Below are positions 16,943 through 25,535 of a DNA stretch of 64,000 nucleotides, piece by piece; position 1 is the stretch's first letter, and each line of letters starts with the position of its first letter. The stretch is from NCBI GenBank assembly GCA_964529305.1, contig CAZGUX010000277.1, positions 1 through 64,000 on the forward strand. Direction: 5' to 3'. The notes beneath the pieces were generated by a model. It was given only the letters and a program-made list of their open reading frames with translations. It was not told the origin of the DNA and searched no databases. This DNA is from CAZGUX01 sp964529305 (GTDB lineage Bacteria > Acidobacteriota > Terriglobia > Bryobacterales > Bryobacteraceae). The position numbers were made by a program, and so were the translations under genes.

Positions 16943-18478
16943 ATGGTGGAACTGGCACTGAAGGCGACACTGATTCTGGCGATGGCCGGCGCGGCCTCCG
17001 CATTCACACGGCGGTCGTCCGCGGCGGTCCGGCATCTGATATGGCTGGCGGCGGTGGTGACGCTGCTGATGCTGCCCGCCGCGGCGAACCTGGCTCCAGC
17101 CTGGCGTCCGGCCCTGCCGTCGCCCCTGCGCGCGCTTCCGGAGACGTCCTGGATCGTCATCGATGTGGTCGCCGGCAAAGGTGGATCGCGTGTGGACTGG
17201 CCGCGACTGGTGTGGCTGCTTTGGGCGTCCGGGGCATTGGCCCTGGCCGCGCGAGCCGTTCTCTCTCAGGCCCGCGCCGCCCGTCTGGCCGCTCGCGCGC
17301 CGGCCTTCCCCGGACACGCCGACGTCCGGATCAGCGACGACATCTCGATCCCGATGGTGGTAGGCCTGTTCGATCCGGTGGTGCTGTTGCCGTCTTCCGC
17401 TCGAAATTGGACGGCCGAGCGGATGCGCCTGGTGTTGGGCCACGAGTTTGCGCATGTCGTCCGGCGCGACACCCTGGGCTGCGCCCTCGCCGAACTGGCG
17501 TGCGCGCTCTATTGGCCTCACCCTTTGGTCTGGCTCGCGGCCGCCCGCCTGCGCCAGGAGTGCGAGCAGGCCTGCGACGACGCCGTCCTCGAGCGGGGAG
17601 AAAAGGCATCCCTGTATGCGGAGCATCTGGTTGACCTGGTTCGCGGCCTGACCCGCCGGGAACCTCAGTTTGAAGGAGGAATCGCTATGGCACGTGTTAC
17701 CGATCTCGAGCATCGTCTGAAGGCGATGCTCAATTCCAATCGTTCCCGCCGGGCGGCCGGGCCGGGTCTGGCCGCTGCGGCCACGCTGGCGGCAGTCGCG
17801 GTCCTGTTACCGTTGTCGGCGTTCAAGGCCCCCGCGCAAACCGGCGCAACCATCTACGGCGTCGTCCGGGATGCCTCCGGCGCTACCGTGCCCAAGGCGC
17901 GGGTCACGCTGCTGTTCCCGGGTTCCGACCGGCAGGAGTTCTCCACCACCAACGACGTCGGCGAGTTCTCGTTCAAACCGCTGCCGTACGGCCTGTACGA
18001 CATCAAAGTCGCCAAGAGCGGCTTCGCGCTTCTCCAAGTGCAAGGCATCACGGCAGGTCCCGCCGCCGAGGCTCGTCTCGAACTGGTGCTAAACGTCGGC
18101 CAGGTGAGCGAGACCGTAAACGTCGCCGGCGAGCGTCCGTCCGCGGTGAGAACAGGAACGGCGCTACCCACCGGCCCTCCGACCCGAATCCGGGTGGGCG
18201 GCAACGTTCAGGCGACGAAACTGGACTACCAGGTGCGGCCGATCTATCCGCCGGATTGTAAGGCGGAAGGCGTCCAAGGTTCGGTCCTGCTAAGAGCCGT
18301 CATTGGCAAGGATGGTTCCCTGATAAACGTGGAACTGGTAAACCAGTTGGTGGACCGCCGATTGGTGAACGCCGCGCTTGACGCTGTCAGGCTGTGGCGC
18401 TACAAACCCACACTCCTCAACGGAATGCCTGTCGAAGTCGTCACGATGGTCACGGTGAATTTCACTCTCTCGGAATAA
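16943..18478 (+). CDS. M56 (BlaR1-type) metallopeptidase fused to carboxypeptidase-regulatory and TonB C-terminal domains
   Basis: 511 residues. Hydrophobic segments at about 2-20, 30-55 and 90-115 precede the M56 peptidase core with the zinc motif HEFAH at 167-171 and the downstream ECEQACDDAVL. Another hydrophobic segment (about 275-295) leads into a carboxypeptidase-regulatory domain (about 300-385, YGVVRDASGATVPKARVTLL...GEFSFKPLPYG) and a TonB-type C-terminal domain (about 420-511, YQVRPIYPPDCKAEGVQGSVLL...LWRYKPT). Classical BlaR1 carries a penicillin-binding sensor there instead; here the sensor looks replaced by periplasmic modules resembling those of the receptors and TonB. Probable role: sense an envelope signal and trigger loss of the upstream repressor. 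Confidence 0.85.
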   Translation: MVELALKATLILAMAGAASAFTRRSSAAVRHLIWLAAVVTLLMLPAAANLAPAWRPALPSPLRALPETSWIVIDVVAGKGGSRVDWPRLVWLLWASGALALAARAVLSQARAARLAARAPAFPGHADVRISDDISIPMVVGLFDPVVLLPSSARNWTAERMRLVLGHEFAHVVRRDTLGCALAELACALYWPHPLVWLAAARLRQECEQACDDAVLERGEKASLYAEHLVDLVRGLTRREPQFEGGIAMARVTDLEHRLKAMLNSNRSRRAAGPGLAAAATLAAVAVLLPLSAFKAPAQTGATIYGVVRDASGATVPKARVTLLFPGSDRQEFSTTNDVGEFSFKPLPYGLYDIKVAKSGFALLQVQGITAGPAAEARLELVLNVGQVSETVNVAGERPSAVRTGTALPTGPPTRIRVGGNVQATKLDYQVRPIYPPDCKAEGVQGSVLLRAVIGKDGSLINVELVNQLVDRRLVNAALDAVRLWRYKPTLLNGMPVEVVTMVTVNFTLSE

Positions 18479-18594
18479 AGGACTGGGGGCGCAGCTCCCC
18501 ATTGGGAGCCCAGCCGAATGCGAACAGGTCAGGAAGTGAGGACTGCTTCCTTAACCTCTGCCGTGCCTCGGGCCCTGGCAGGGTCGAGTTTCGT

Positions 18595-18616
18595 CCGGGG
18601 CAGGCGCCTGCCCCGG
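18595..18616. terminator. 22-bp perfect palindrome between convergent genes
   Basis: A perfect GC-rich inverted repeat with arms CCGGGGCAGGC / GCCTGCCCCGG and no spacer. It lies 117 bp after the M56 stop and 4 bp from the end of the minus-strand pal remnant. In RNA it would form a strong hairpin from either strand, so a bidirectional terminator is plausible. There is no T-tract, and it could equally be a protein-binding or repeat-derived site. Confidence 0.4.
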
Positions 18617-18619
18617 CGA

Positions 18620-19048
18620 TCACTCCCTTCCCTCGCGCGGGACCAGATGAGCCCGCCGGCTCCGCTGCCAGCAGGATTCCGACGCATCCTCACACTGAGG
18701 CTTCTCCTTGCCGTAACTCACGACGTGCAAGCTGGCTTGCGGCACGCCTGAGTCGCGCAGTTGTTCCGCAGCCCGCCTCGCGCGGCGGTCGCCCAGCGCG
18801 AGATTGTACTCGGCTGAACCTCGCTCATCGCAATGGCCTTCGACGGTGACTTTGACGGCCGGAAAGCCCGACAGAATGGGGGCCAGCAAACGGGCATTCC
18901 GCTGTAAAGCTATCAACGCCTCGTTGTTCAGGTCGAATCGGTCGTACTCAAAGAAGACGTCCTCAAGGCGCCCGCTCAGTTCGGCAAGAACTGCGTCCAG
19001 ATTGCGGGGTGGCTTCGGCTTCCGGTAGTGTCCGGGGGTGCGTGCACC
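18620..19048 (-). pseudogene. Truncated peptidoglycan-associated lipoprotein (Pal/OmpA C-terminal domain)
   Basis: The frame from 19048 to the stop at 18620 encodes LSGRLEDVFFEYDRFDLNNEALIALQRNARLL, then VTVEGHCDERGSAEYNLALGDRRARRAAEQL, the OmpA-like peptidoglycan-binding domain typical of Pal, including the GHCDERG.EYN signature. What is missing is the lipoprotein signal with its lipobox cysteine and a start: upstream of the domain the frame meets TAG at 19049-19051, with no ATG or GTG. A TTG at 18916 exists, but starting there would cut the domain. A dispersed 23-bp repeat (19024-19046) sits exactly at the broken 5' end, so I read this as a remnant cut by rearrangement. It overlaps the leader region of the divergent 19074 gene. 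Confidence 0.7.
19024..19046 (-). repeat. 23-bp dispersed repeat, copy A
   Basis: Its reverse complement starts TGCACGCACCCCCGG and ends ACACTACC, identical over 23 bases to 32962-32984 on the plus strand. Copies 14 kb apart, both beside damaged or accessory DNA, suggest a small dispersed repeat family. Confidence 0.7.
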
Positions 19049-19073
19049 CTACCTTCGCCTTACAATACGCCTC

Positions 19074-20078
19074 ATGCGGACTCTCACCATGATCGGTTGC
19101 GCGGCCCTGCTGGCCGCTTCCCTCCAGGCGCAGGCGCTGAAGGGCTGGACCCAAGGCAAGGGCTTCGGCTGGGTCTACGGGAAGAACGATGAGCTTGGCG
19201 CTCTGAACGCCATCAACACTCCCGGCCAGATCCTGCGAGCCCTTCGCGAAATCAAAACCGGCAAAGTGTACGACCTCGGCGTCAGGGTGGACCGGACCTC
19301 GTTCAAGTGGCCCGGCCATTCGCCCACCGAGATTATGTCGTACCGCACGCCGGAAGGGGAAAGGCGCGGCAAGGACAGTCCGTTTCTCTCGAGCCCGAAG
19401 AAACTGGGCTGGCACAGTTGCGCGCTGTTTATCTCGGACAACGTCGGTACCCAGATCGACGGCCTTGGGCACATCACCAGCGGCGACGACAACCACTGGT
19501 ACAACGGCTTCCGCGCGGCGCAGCACGATTTCGATTTCGGCATCCTGAAAGCGGATGCGGACACGATTCCGCCCGTGATTGGCCGTGCCGTCCTGATCGA
19601 CGTCGCCGGGTGGAAGGGCGTCGAGGCGCTGCCGGCCAACTTCCCCATCGGGTCCAGGGAGTTGCAGGCCACGCTGGCGAAACAAGGCACGGATGTCGAA
19701 CCGGGCGACATCGTCATGGTCCGGACGGGAACCCTGCGCTACTGGGGCGAAACCGGCGCGGACCACACCAAACTGGCCCAGCACGATTCGGCGGGGCTGA
19801 CGCTGGAGGGGGCCAGGTGGCTGGTGGAGCAGAAGGGCGCGGTCATGATCGGCGCCGATACCAGCGGGACGGAAGCGGGCAAGGACCCCGCGATGCCGAA
19901 CGCCCTGATTCCGGTGCACGAGTACCTGCTGGTGGAGCAGGGCGTCCACATCGGGGAGTTCCATTTCCTGGAAGATCTGGCGCGGGACAAGGCGTACCGG
20001 TTCACGTACGTGGCGATGACCAACCGGTTGAAGGGGACCGTCGCGGGGACGGCCATGCGGCCGATCGCGCTGCGGTAA
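19074..20078 (+). CDS. Secreted cyclase-family metal-dependent hydrolase
   Basis: 334 residues from the ATG at 19074; a signal peptide (MIGCAALLAASLQAQA) ends near residue 21. The fold belongs to the putative cyclase/kynurenine formamidase/isatin hydrolase family (PF04199). The metal-site region reads DNVGTQIDGLGHI instead of the textbook HxGTHxDxxxH, with Gln in place of one His; later motifs VLIDVAGW, GDIVMVRTGT and GADTSGTE are conserved in the long exported subfamily. These enzymes open amide or lactone rings with a bound metal. Probably periplasmic; the substrate is unknown. It stands alone between the pal remnant and a convergent toxin-antitoxin pair. Confidence 0.8.
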   Translation: MRTLTMIGCAALLAASLQAQALKGWTQGKGFGWVYGKNDELGALNAINTPGQILRALREIKTGKVYDLGVRVDRTSFKWPGHSPTEIMSYRTPEGERRGKDSPFLSSPKKLGWHSCALFISDNVGTQIDGLGHITSGDDNHWYNGFRAAQHDFDFGILKADADTIPPVIGRAVLIDVAGWKGVEALPANFPIGSRELQATLAKQGTDVEPGDIVMVRTGTLRYWGETGADHTKLAQHDSAGLTLEGARWLVEQKGAVMIGADTSGTEAGKDPAMPNALIPVHEYLLVEQGVHIGEFHFLEDLARDKAYRFTYVAMTNRLKGTVAGTAMRPIALR

Positions 20079-20080
20079 CA

Positions 20081-20410
20081 TCACCGAATTTCAACGACCC
20101 GGTCGCCGGCGTCCAAGGCCGTTCGAACCTGATTCCAGACCCAGTCGATCCTGGTCAGCAGGTCCGCATTCCGGCAATTGCCGATCCGCACCCAGATGAG
20201 CCCGGCACGGGCCACTGGTTGCGTCGCCAGGCGAACGAAGTCATCGTCTTTACTGATCAACACGAGATCGTTTTCGTCAGCGTAACGCCAGATCTCCGGA
20301 TCGGTTGCCTGTGCCAAACCGACATCCAAGACGTGCCTGCAGTCTTCGCCTCGCGCGCTGAGAGCACGTGCGAGGGCACCGGGAAGTTGGTTATCGACCA
20401 GGAACCTCAC
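20081..20410 (-). CDS. DUF5615-family PIN-like toxin
   Basis: 109 residues beginning MRFLVDNQLPGALARALSARG, with VLISKDDDFVRLA in the middle and a compact C-terminus. This is the PIN-like (DUF5615/Mut7-C related) fold: the acidic residues in LVDNQL and SKDDDF would form the metal site of a small RNase. The ATG overlaps the stop of the upstream DUF433 gene by 4 bp (20407-20410), the usual arrangement of this toxin-antitoxin type. Only 2 bp separate its end from the convergent cyclase gene. Confidence 0.85.
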   Translation of the reverse strand: MRFLVDNQLPGALARALSARGEDCRHVLDVGLAQATDPEIWRYADENDLVLISKDDDFVRLATQPVARAGLIWVRIGNCRNADLLTRIDWVWNQVRTALDAGDRVVEIR

Positions 20411-20637
20411 GAAGCAAGAACAATCGAATGATCCAACTGGCGGGCGGCATACTCCAACGCCGCCAGAATGTCTTCTTTTTCGAGAAAAGGATAATCAGAG
20501 AGAATCTCCTCGAATGAAGCCCCAGCAGCCAGCAGGCCGAGGACATCGGATACACGAAGGCGAAAGCCGCGGATGCAGGGGCGTCCCCCGCACTTCTCCG
20601 CTTCGACAGTAATTCGATGAACTCGTTCCGTCGTCAT
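20407..20637 (-). CDS. DUF433-family antitoxin
   Basis: 76 residues from the ATG at 20637 (MTTERVHRITV); seven more codons are open upstream but overrun the promoter side. The pattern C.GRPCIRGFRLRVSDVLGLLAAGASFEEILSDYPFL..EDI.AAL.YA is the DUF433 helix-turn-helix signature. DUF433 proteins pair with DUF5615 toxins, neutralising them and probably binding the shared promoter. A 4-bp overlap with the toxin gene implies translational coupling. Confidence 0.88.
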   Translation of the reverse strand: MTTERVHRITVEAEKCGGRPCIRGFRLRVSDVLGLLAAGASFEEILSDYPFLEKEDILAALEYAARQLDHSIVLAS

Positions 20638-20700
20638 CTTACCTTCTCCAGTGTACAAACGTCGCGGTCCCTTGCGGGCCGCGCTTGGTACGATCGGACG

Positions 20701-21501
20701 ATGCGGGCATTCTGGACCTTGCTGTGCTGTCTGACCCTTCAGGCGGCCGAAGACATGAACTCGCTGGCCAGGAGCGCCCGCGATGCCTTTGGCAGCGGCG
20801 ACCTCCGCGAGGCCGTTCGTCTGGCCGATCGCGCGGTCGAGTTATTTCCGCGCGACGCCCGAAGCTTCGCGCTGCGGGGCGCCTTGCGCGAGGCGGTGGA
20901 AAAACTGCCGGAGGCGATCGCCGACTACGACGCGGCGATCCGGTTGGAGCCCAAGTCGGCCAGCTTGTTCAACCAGCGAGGCGCCGCCCGCTTGAAGACC
21001 GCGCAGATTGCCGCCTCCATCGAAGACTTCGACCGCGCCATCGCCTTCGACCCCGCCCAGGAAGCCCACCACTGGCAGCGCGGCATTTCGTATTACTACG
21101 CCGGCCGCTTTCAGGAGGGCGTGAAGCAGTTTGAACTGCATCGTACGGTTAACCCGGACGACGTCGAGAACGCGGTCTGGCACTTTCTCTGCAAGGCCAG
21201 GGCGGAGAACTTCAAGGCGGCGCGCGCCGCGCTGATTCCCGTGAAGGGCGACGCGCGGGTGCCGATGAAGGAGATCCACGATCTCTTCGCGGGAAAGGCG
21301 ACGGTCCCGCAGGTGATCGCCAAAGCGGGAGAAGGCGGCACGGAACTGTTCTACGCGAACCTGTACGCCGGACTCTATTTCGAGGCGGCGGGTGACGCGG
21401 CCAAGGCGCGCCAGCACATCGCCCGCGCCGCCAACGATTACCGCATCTCTCACTACATGTGGTACGTCGCCCGGGTGCACGATCAATTGGGCAGGCGGTA
21501 G
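20701..21501 (+). CDS. Secreted TPR-repeat protein
   Basis: 266 residues from the ATG at 20701 (MRAFWTLLCCLTLQAAED), a short signal peptide. TPR pairs follow: GSGDLREAVRLADRAVELFPRD, LREAVEKLPEAIADYDAAIRLEPKS, KTAQIAASIEDFDRAIAFDPAQ and YYAGRFQEGVKQFELHRTVNP. The C-terminal half, with VWHFLCKARAENFKAARAALI and YFEAAGDAAKARQHIARAAND, matches TPR proteins of the NlpI type in layout. Likely a periplasmic scaffold; no partner is indicated. It is followed 9 bp later by miaE, so co-transcription is likely. Confidence 0.82.
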   Translation: MRAFWTLLCCLTLQAAEDMNSLARSARDAFGSGDLREAVRLADRAVELFPRDARSFALRGALREAVEKLPEAIADYDAAIRLEPKSASLFNQRGAARLKTAQIAASIEDFDRAIAFDPAQEAHHWQRGISYYYAGRFQEGVKQFELHRTVNPDDVENAVWHFLCKARAENFKAARAALIPVKGDARVPMKEIHDLFAGKATVPQVIAKAGEGGTELFYANLYAGLYFEAAGDAAKARQHIARAANDYRISHYMWYVARVHDQLGRR

Positions 21502-21510
21502 GCTGGGACT

Positions 21511-22125
21511 GTGATCGCGCTTGAGGAACTGCCGCTGCTGTCGCGAACGCCCGCGTCCTGGGCGGCGGAAGCGCTTCGGGACCCGCTGGCGCTGCTGAAC
21601 GATCACGCGTTTCTCGAAAGGAAGGCGGCCTCCAACGCGCTCGAGTTGCTCACCCGCTGGCCGGAACCCTGGCTGTCGGGTTGGGTCCAGGCCATGACCG
21701 CCGTAGCGCGCGACGAGACCCTGCACCTGGCGCAGGTCGTGCGTCTGCTGACGCGCCGGGGCGGCCGGTTGGACCGGATTCACAAGAATCCCTACGCCAA
21801 CGCCCTTCGCCTTCAGGTGCGGAAAGGCGAGGGCACCGCGGAACTGATCGACCGCCTGCTGATTTCGGCATTGATTGAAGCGCGTTCGTGCGAGCGCTTC
21901 GCCGTGCTGGAAGCGGCCTCGGAGGACGAGGAGCTTGGACAATTCTACGGCCGCCTGGGCTCGTCGGAAATGGGCCACTACGCCGTGTTTGTGAAACTGG
22001 CGCGACAGGCGGGTCCGCCGAAGCGCGTGGACGCCCGCTGGGAAGATCTGCTGCGGGTGGAAGCAAACGTTCTGGCGGAACAGGCGCCAGGGCCGCGAAT
22101 TCATTCGGGAGTCCCGCGGCCCTAG
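21511..22125 (+). CDS. miaE: tRNA-(ms2io6A)-hydroxylase
   Basis: 204 residues, the family size. MiaE is a ferritin-like non-haem di-iron monooxygenase that hydroxylates the isopentenyl side chain of ms2i6A37 in tRNAs. The diiron ligands are visible as E in FLERKAASNALEL, ExxH in ARDETLHLAQ, E in LIEARSCERF and ExxH in SSEMGHYAVF. The chosen start is the GTG at 21511. Its natural substrate requires MiaA/MiaB, not present here. Confidence 0.9.
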   Translation: MIALEELPLLSRTPASWAAEALRDPLALLNDHAFLERKAASNALELLTRWPEPWLSGWVQAMTAVARDETLHLAQVVRLLTRRGGRLDRIHKNPYANALRLQVRKGEGTAELIDRLLISALIEARSCERFAVLEAASEDEELGQFYGRLGSSEMGHYAVFVKLARQAGPPKRVDARWEDLLRVEANVLAEQAPGPRIHSGVPRP

Positions 22126-22160
22126 ACACGAAGCGCCACAGGTGCTACGTCTGGGCTGAG

Positions 22161-23930
22161 ATGGGGTGGACTTCTGCTTTCTGGCTATTCTTCCTTCTCA
22201 CGCCCTCGCTCCCCGGCCAGCTCCGCGGCCTGGCGACTACGACCGACGGCTCCCGCCTGTACTTCATTTCCAACCTGCGGCAACGTGAAACAGATCAGCA
22301 CGTTTTTGAGAAAGTGTTCCTGCTCGATGAGCAAGGGTTTACATTGGCGGCGGAGCCCGCCAAGCCGGGTCTGGACGATCTCGACCTGTACTACCTCACG
22401 TCCGTTCAAACAACGGAGGACGGATCTACCTTCCTTTACGGGCTGGATCGACCGTGCTACATCGGCAGCGGCTTTCGCCCATGCGCAAAAAAGGTAACCA
22501 GCGCCACACTCGTCGCCGGATCGAGCAGGACCGAGATTCCCGGCGCCGCCAGCCTCAGCCGGAACGGACGCTGGCTGGTACGATATTCCGCTCCTGCCGC
22601 GTTTCATCCCTCCAACCGGATCGAGCGCGAGACTGGGGAAACGGTCAGCCTGCTTCCGTTCAGTTTCGGCGGCACGGATAACAGCCTGAACGCTCCGCTC
22701 GTGACTGGGGCGAATGGCGAGGTTCTGATCCCTTTCGGCAGCGGGCTTGCTTTGTGGACAAAGGCCGGCGGTTTGCGAAAACTTGCCCAGGCCGCGGTCG
22801 CGGCCGTCATGGACGATGCCGCGACGACCGTGGTGTACGAACCTTTCGGAGCGAGCGGGCGGCGGCAGTTGGCCGTGGTGGATGTGGCGAGCGGAAGGTC
22901 CTGGCCCCTCGGTTCCCCCCATCGGGACAACTACCTGCCTTCCGTAAGCAGCGATGGCCAGTGGGTGCTGTACCTCTCCAAAATCGCCGACATCCCGCAG
23001 TTGTTTTTCTCGCGGCGTGACGGAACCGCCTGGCGGCAATTGACAAACGGCCCGTCCGGCATCGCGGAGGCGGTGTTGTCCGGAGACGGCCGGCTGGCAT
23101 GGGCCGTCACAGGTGACGGGGCGGTCATCCGGATCGACACGGCTTCCGGTACTGCCGAGCAGCGAATCGCCGCGTTACCGGCGCTGGACGGAGCCCGGGG
23201 CGTCAACCCCTCGATTCCTCTGCTGGAGGAGGGTGCGCCTGGTTCTTCGTACACAATCACAGGCAGGAGCCTCGCTACCGAAACGGCGACCGCAACCCCA
23301 CCCCTGCCTGAAGAACTGGGCGGCGTTCGGCTGATGCTCAACGGGCGTGCCCTTCCGCTCTACTTCGTCTCCCCGACCCGGATCGTCTTTCAGACTCCCT
23401 GGGACGCATCGCCGACGCCGCCCGTGTCGCCTGGCAAGGAAAGGGACTCGATTCTCGCCTTGAGAGCGGGCGATCCCTCGTTGGAATCCGCGGTTTTCTT
23501 CTCCGTCGTGCCGGAGGCGCCCCGCCCGGAGCCCTACTCCGTTCCAGTCGCGATCCACGAGGATTTCTCCTCCCTGGTGACTGCCGACGATCCAGCCCGC
23601 CACGGCGAGATTGTTCACCTCTACGCAACCGGCCTGGGACCGGTCGAACCGCCGGTACCCACTGGTTTTCCAGGACTCGACACCCCGCTGTCCCGTCTCG
23701 CTTTGGATTGGACTTGGCAATGGTATCGCTCTGGCGAGCCTCCCTCGCAGCGTGAAGGAATTCCGGCGGACGTTCTGTTCGCCGGTCTGGCCCCTGCTTT
23801 GGTTGGCTATTACCAGATCGACGTGAGAATCCCCCAGGGTCTTCAATCCGGCACCTGGGCTCTGCGTGTGAGGCGAGCCGGAGCAGGGTTGTGGACGGGT
23901 TCAGCTCTTTCGTGGTTTGCCGTTCGCTAG
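22161..23930 (+). CDS. Secreted beta-propeller protein with Solibacter-type C-terminal domain (TIGR03437)
   Basis: 589 residues from the ATG at 22161 (MGWTSAFWLFFLLTPSLPG, signal peptide); the frame is open a long way upstream inside miaE, but that is another frame's shadow. Residues about 25-340 have PD40/TolB-like repeats (TTDGSRLYFISNL, SSDGQWVLYLSK, SGDGRLAWAVTGDG). Residues about 350-589 carry the lineage-typical C-terminal module: GVRLMLNGRALPLYFVSPTRIVFQTPW, ATGLGPVEPPVPTG, LFAGLAPALVGYYQIDVRIP. I know this as the Solibacter C-terminal domain; it supports the taxonomic placement. Function unknown; probably cell-surface or secreted. Confidence 0.82.
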   Translation: MGWTSAFWLFFLLTPSLPGQLRGLATTTDGSRLYFISNLRQRETDQHVFEKVFLLDEQGFTLAAEPAKPGLDDLDLYYLTSVQTTEDGSTFLYGLDRPCYIGSGFRPCAKKVTSATLVAGSSRTEIPGAASLSRNGRWLVRYSAPAAFHPSNRIERETGETVSLLPFSFGGTDNSLNAPLVTGANGEVLIPFGSGLALWTKAGGLRKLAQAAVAAVMDDAATTVVYEPFGASGRRQLAVVDVASGRSWPLGSPHRDNYLPSVSSDGQWVLYLSKIADIPQLFFSRRDGTAWRQLTNGPSGIAEAVLSGDGRLAWAVTGDGAVIRIDTASGTAEQRIAALPALDGARGVNPSIPLLEEGAPGSSYTITGRSLATETATATPPLPEELGGVRLMLNGRALPLYFVSPTRIVFQTPWDASPTPPVSPGKERDSILALRAGDPSLESAVFFSVVPEAPRPEPYSVPVAIHEDFSSLVTADDPARHGEIVHLYATGLGPVEPPVPTGFPGLDTPLSRLALDWTWQWYRSGEPPSQREGIPADVLFAGLAPALVGYYQIDVRIPQGLQSGTWALRVRRAGAGLWTGSALSWFAVR

Positions 23931-23938
23931 TCCGGACC

Positions 23939-25276
23939 TTACAGCAATTCCTGAATGGGCTGCCCCGTCGCGTCGTCGAGCGAGTTGGCGATCTTGATCG
24001 GACGGCCGATGGGCGACATGTACTCGCGGGTCCAGTCAACGCCCAGCGCTTTGTAGATGGTGGCGAACAGGTCGCCCATACTGCAGGCTCGCTCGAGAGG
24101 TTGACCGCCGTCCTTGTCGCTCGCGCCGACCACACGGCCTCCGTGAATGCCGCCACCGCCTAATAGCAGCGACCAACAGTTCGGCCAATGGTCGCGGCCC
24201 AGGTCGGGATTCACAAACGGCGTCCGGCCGAATTCGCCCATCGCCAGCACCACCGTCGAGTCCAACAGGCCGCGCTGGTCGAGGTCGTCCAGCAGTGCCG
24301 ACAATGTCCGGTCCAGCGGAGGAGACAGGCGCTCCTTGTGGCCCTTGTCGTTCAGCGAGTGCGTGTCCCACGAGTTCGAGTGGAACCCGGCCGCCGTCAC
24401 GAAGCGCGAACCGGCCTCCACCAGGCGCCGCGCCAACAGCGCACTTTGGCCGACGGCATCGCGCCCATACGCATCGCGGGTCTTGTCTGATTCCTGGCCC
24501 AGATCAAAAGCGCTGCGAACCGCCGGCGTCAGGATCATCTTCAACGCCTGGGCCCGGAAGGCATCCATGTTGGCGTGCTCGGCGCCTTCCACTGCGTTCC
24601 GATACGAACGGTCCACCACGTTCAGGAAAGCCTGGCGGTTTCGTACGGCGTCCTCGGAAACAGACTTCGGCAGGCTCAGATCGGCGACTCGGAACTCCTT
24701 TTGCGCCGGATCCGGGATGCACATCGGGTCGTAGTCCGGCCCCAGAAAGCCGGACCGGAAATATTCCTCGTACTGCCGGCTGCGTTCCCACATCGGCACC
24801 AGGACATGCGGCGGAACGGCATTGCGGGGGCCGAGTTCCTTGGACACCACCGATCCGATGCTGGGGAACTGCATCGCGGGATTCACTTCGTGTCCGGTGA
24901 TGGCGTAGTGCGTGCCTTGCGGATGGTCGTTGCCCCGCGTGTGCATCGACCGGATGATGGACAACTTGTCCATCCGTTTGGCCAGCTTTGGGAAGAGCTC
25001 GGAAATCTGAATGCCCGCGACGTTGGTGGAAATCGGCTTGAAAACCGAATTGGCTTTCGGGTCCCAGGTGTCCACCTGGCTCGGGCCGCCCTCCAGCCAT
25101 AGCAGAATCACCGACTGGGCCTTGCCTGCGGACGGGCGTCCTACCGCGGCCTGGGCCTCTCGCGCGGCCAGGAAGTGCGCGAGGTCAATGCCCAGGAACC
25201 CCAGCGATCCGGCCTTGAGGAAGTCCCGCCGGGAAGAACCCAGCCCGCTCAGATTCAGGCATCCGCTCGAGGACAT
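23939..25276 (-). CDS. DUF1501 family protein, Tat-exported
   Basis: 445 residues from the ATG at 25276. The N-terminus SSRRDFLKAGSLGFLG is a twin-arginine signal. The body has the DUF1501 landmarks: ILLWLEGGPSQVDTWDPK, RGNDHPQGTHYAITGHE, FHSNSWDTHSLN and VVLAMGEFGRTPFVN.DLGRDHWP. The family is related to the alkaline phosphatase/sulfatase fold and is abundant in Planctomycetes and Acidobacteria, often next to DUF1549/DUF1553 cytochrome-like genes, which are absent here. Activity is undetermined. It converges on the TIGR03437 gene with an 8-bp gap. Confidence 0.9.
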   Translation of the reverse strand: MSSSGCLNLSGLGSSRRDFLKAGSLGFLGIDLAHFLAAREAQAAVGRPSAGKAQSVILLWLEGGPSQVDTWDPKANSVFKPISTNVAGIQISELFPKLAKRMDKLSIIRSMHTRGNDHPQGTHYAITGHEVNPAMQFPSIGSVVSKELGPRNAVPPHVLVPMWERSRQYEEYFRSGFLGPDYDPMCIPDPAQKEFRVADLSLPKSVSEDAVRNRQAFLNVVDRSYRNAVEGAEHANMDAFRAQALKMILTPAVRSAFDLGQESDKTRDAYGRDAVGQSALLARRLVEAGSRFVTAAGFHSNSWDTHSLNDKGHKERLSPPLDRTLSALLDDLDQRGLLDSTVVLAMGEFGRTPFVNPDLGRDHWPNCWSLLLGGGGIHGGRVVGASDKDGGQPLERACSMGDLFATIYKALGVDWTREYMSPIGRPIKIANSLDDATGQPIQELL

Positions 25277-25368
25277 AAGTGATCCTCTCAGCATACGCCC
25301 AAAGCGGACTTTTTTGGTCAGCTTTTTAGCCTGAGTCGTCGTTCGAGAGAGTTACGGAAGAGGGAACA

Positions 25369-25444
<76 letters not shown>

Positions 25445-25535
25445 CTGTTCGGGCAGTAGGATCATTGTCACCCGGAATTAGCGGGTCTGTCAAACTGAAC
25501 GATAAGCCGTTCAAATCATTAGGCTTATAAAAGTG

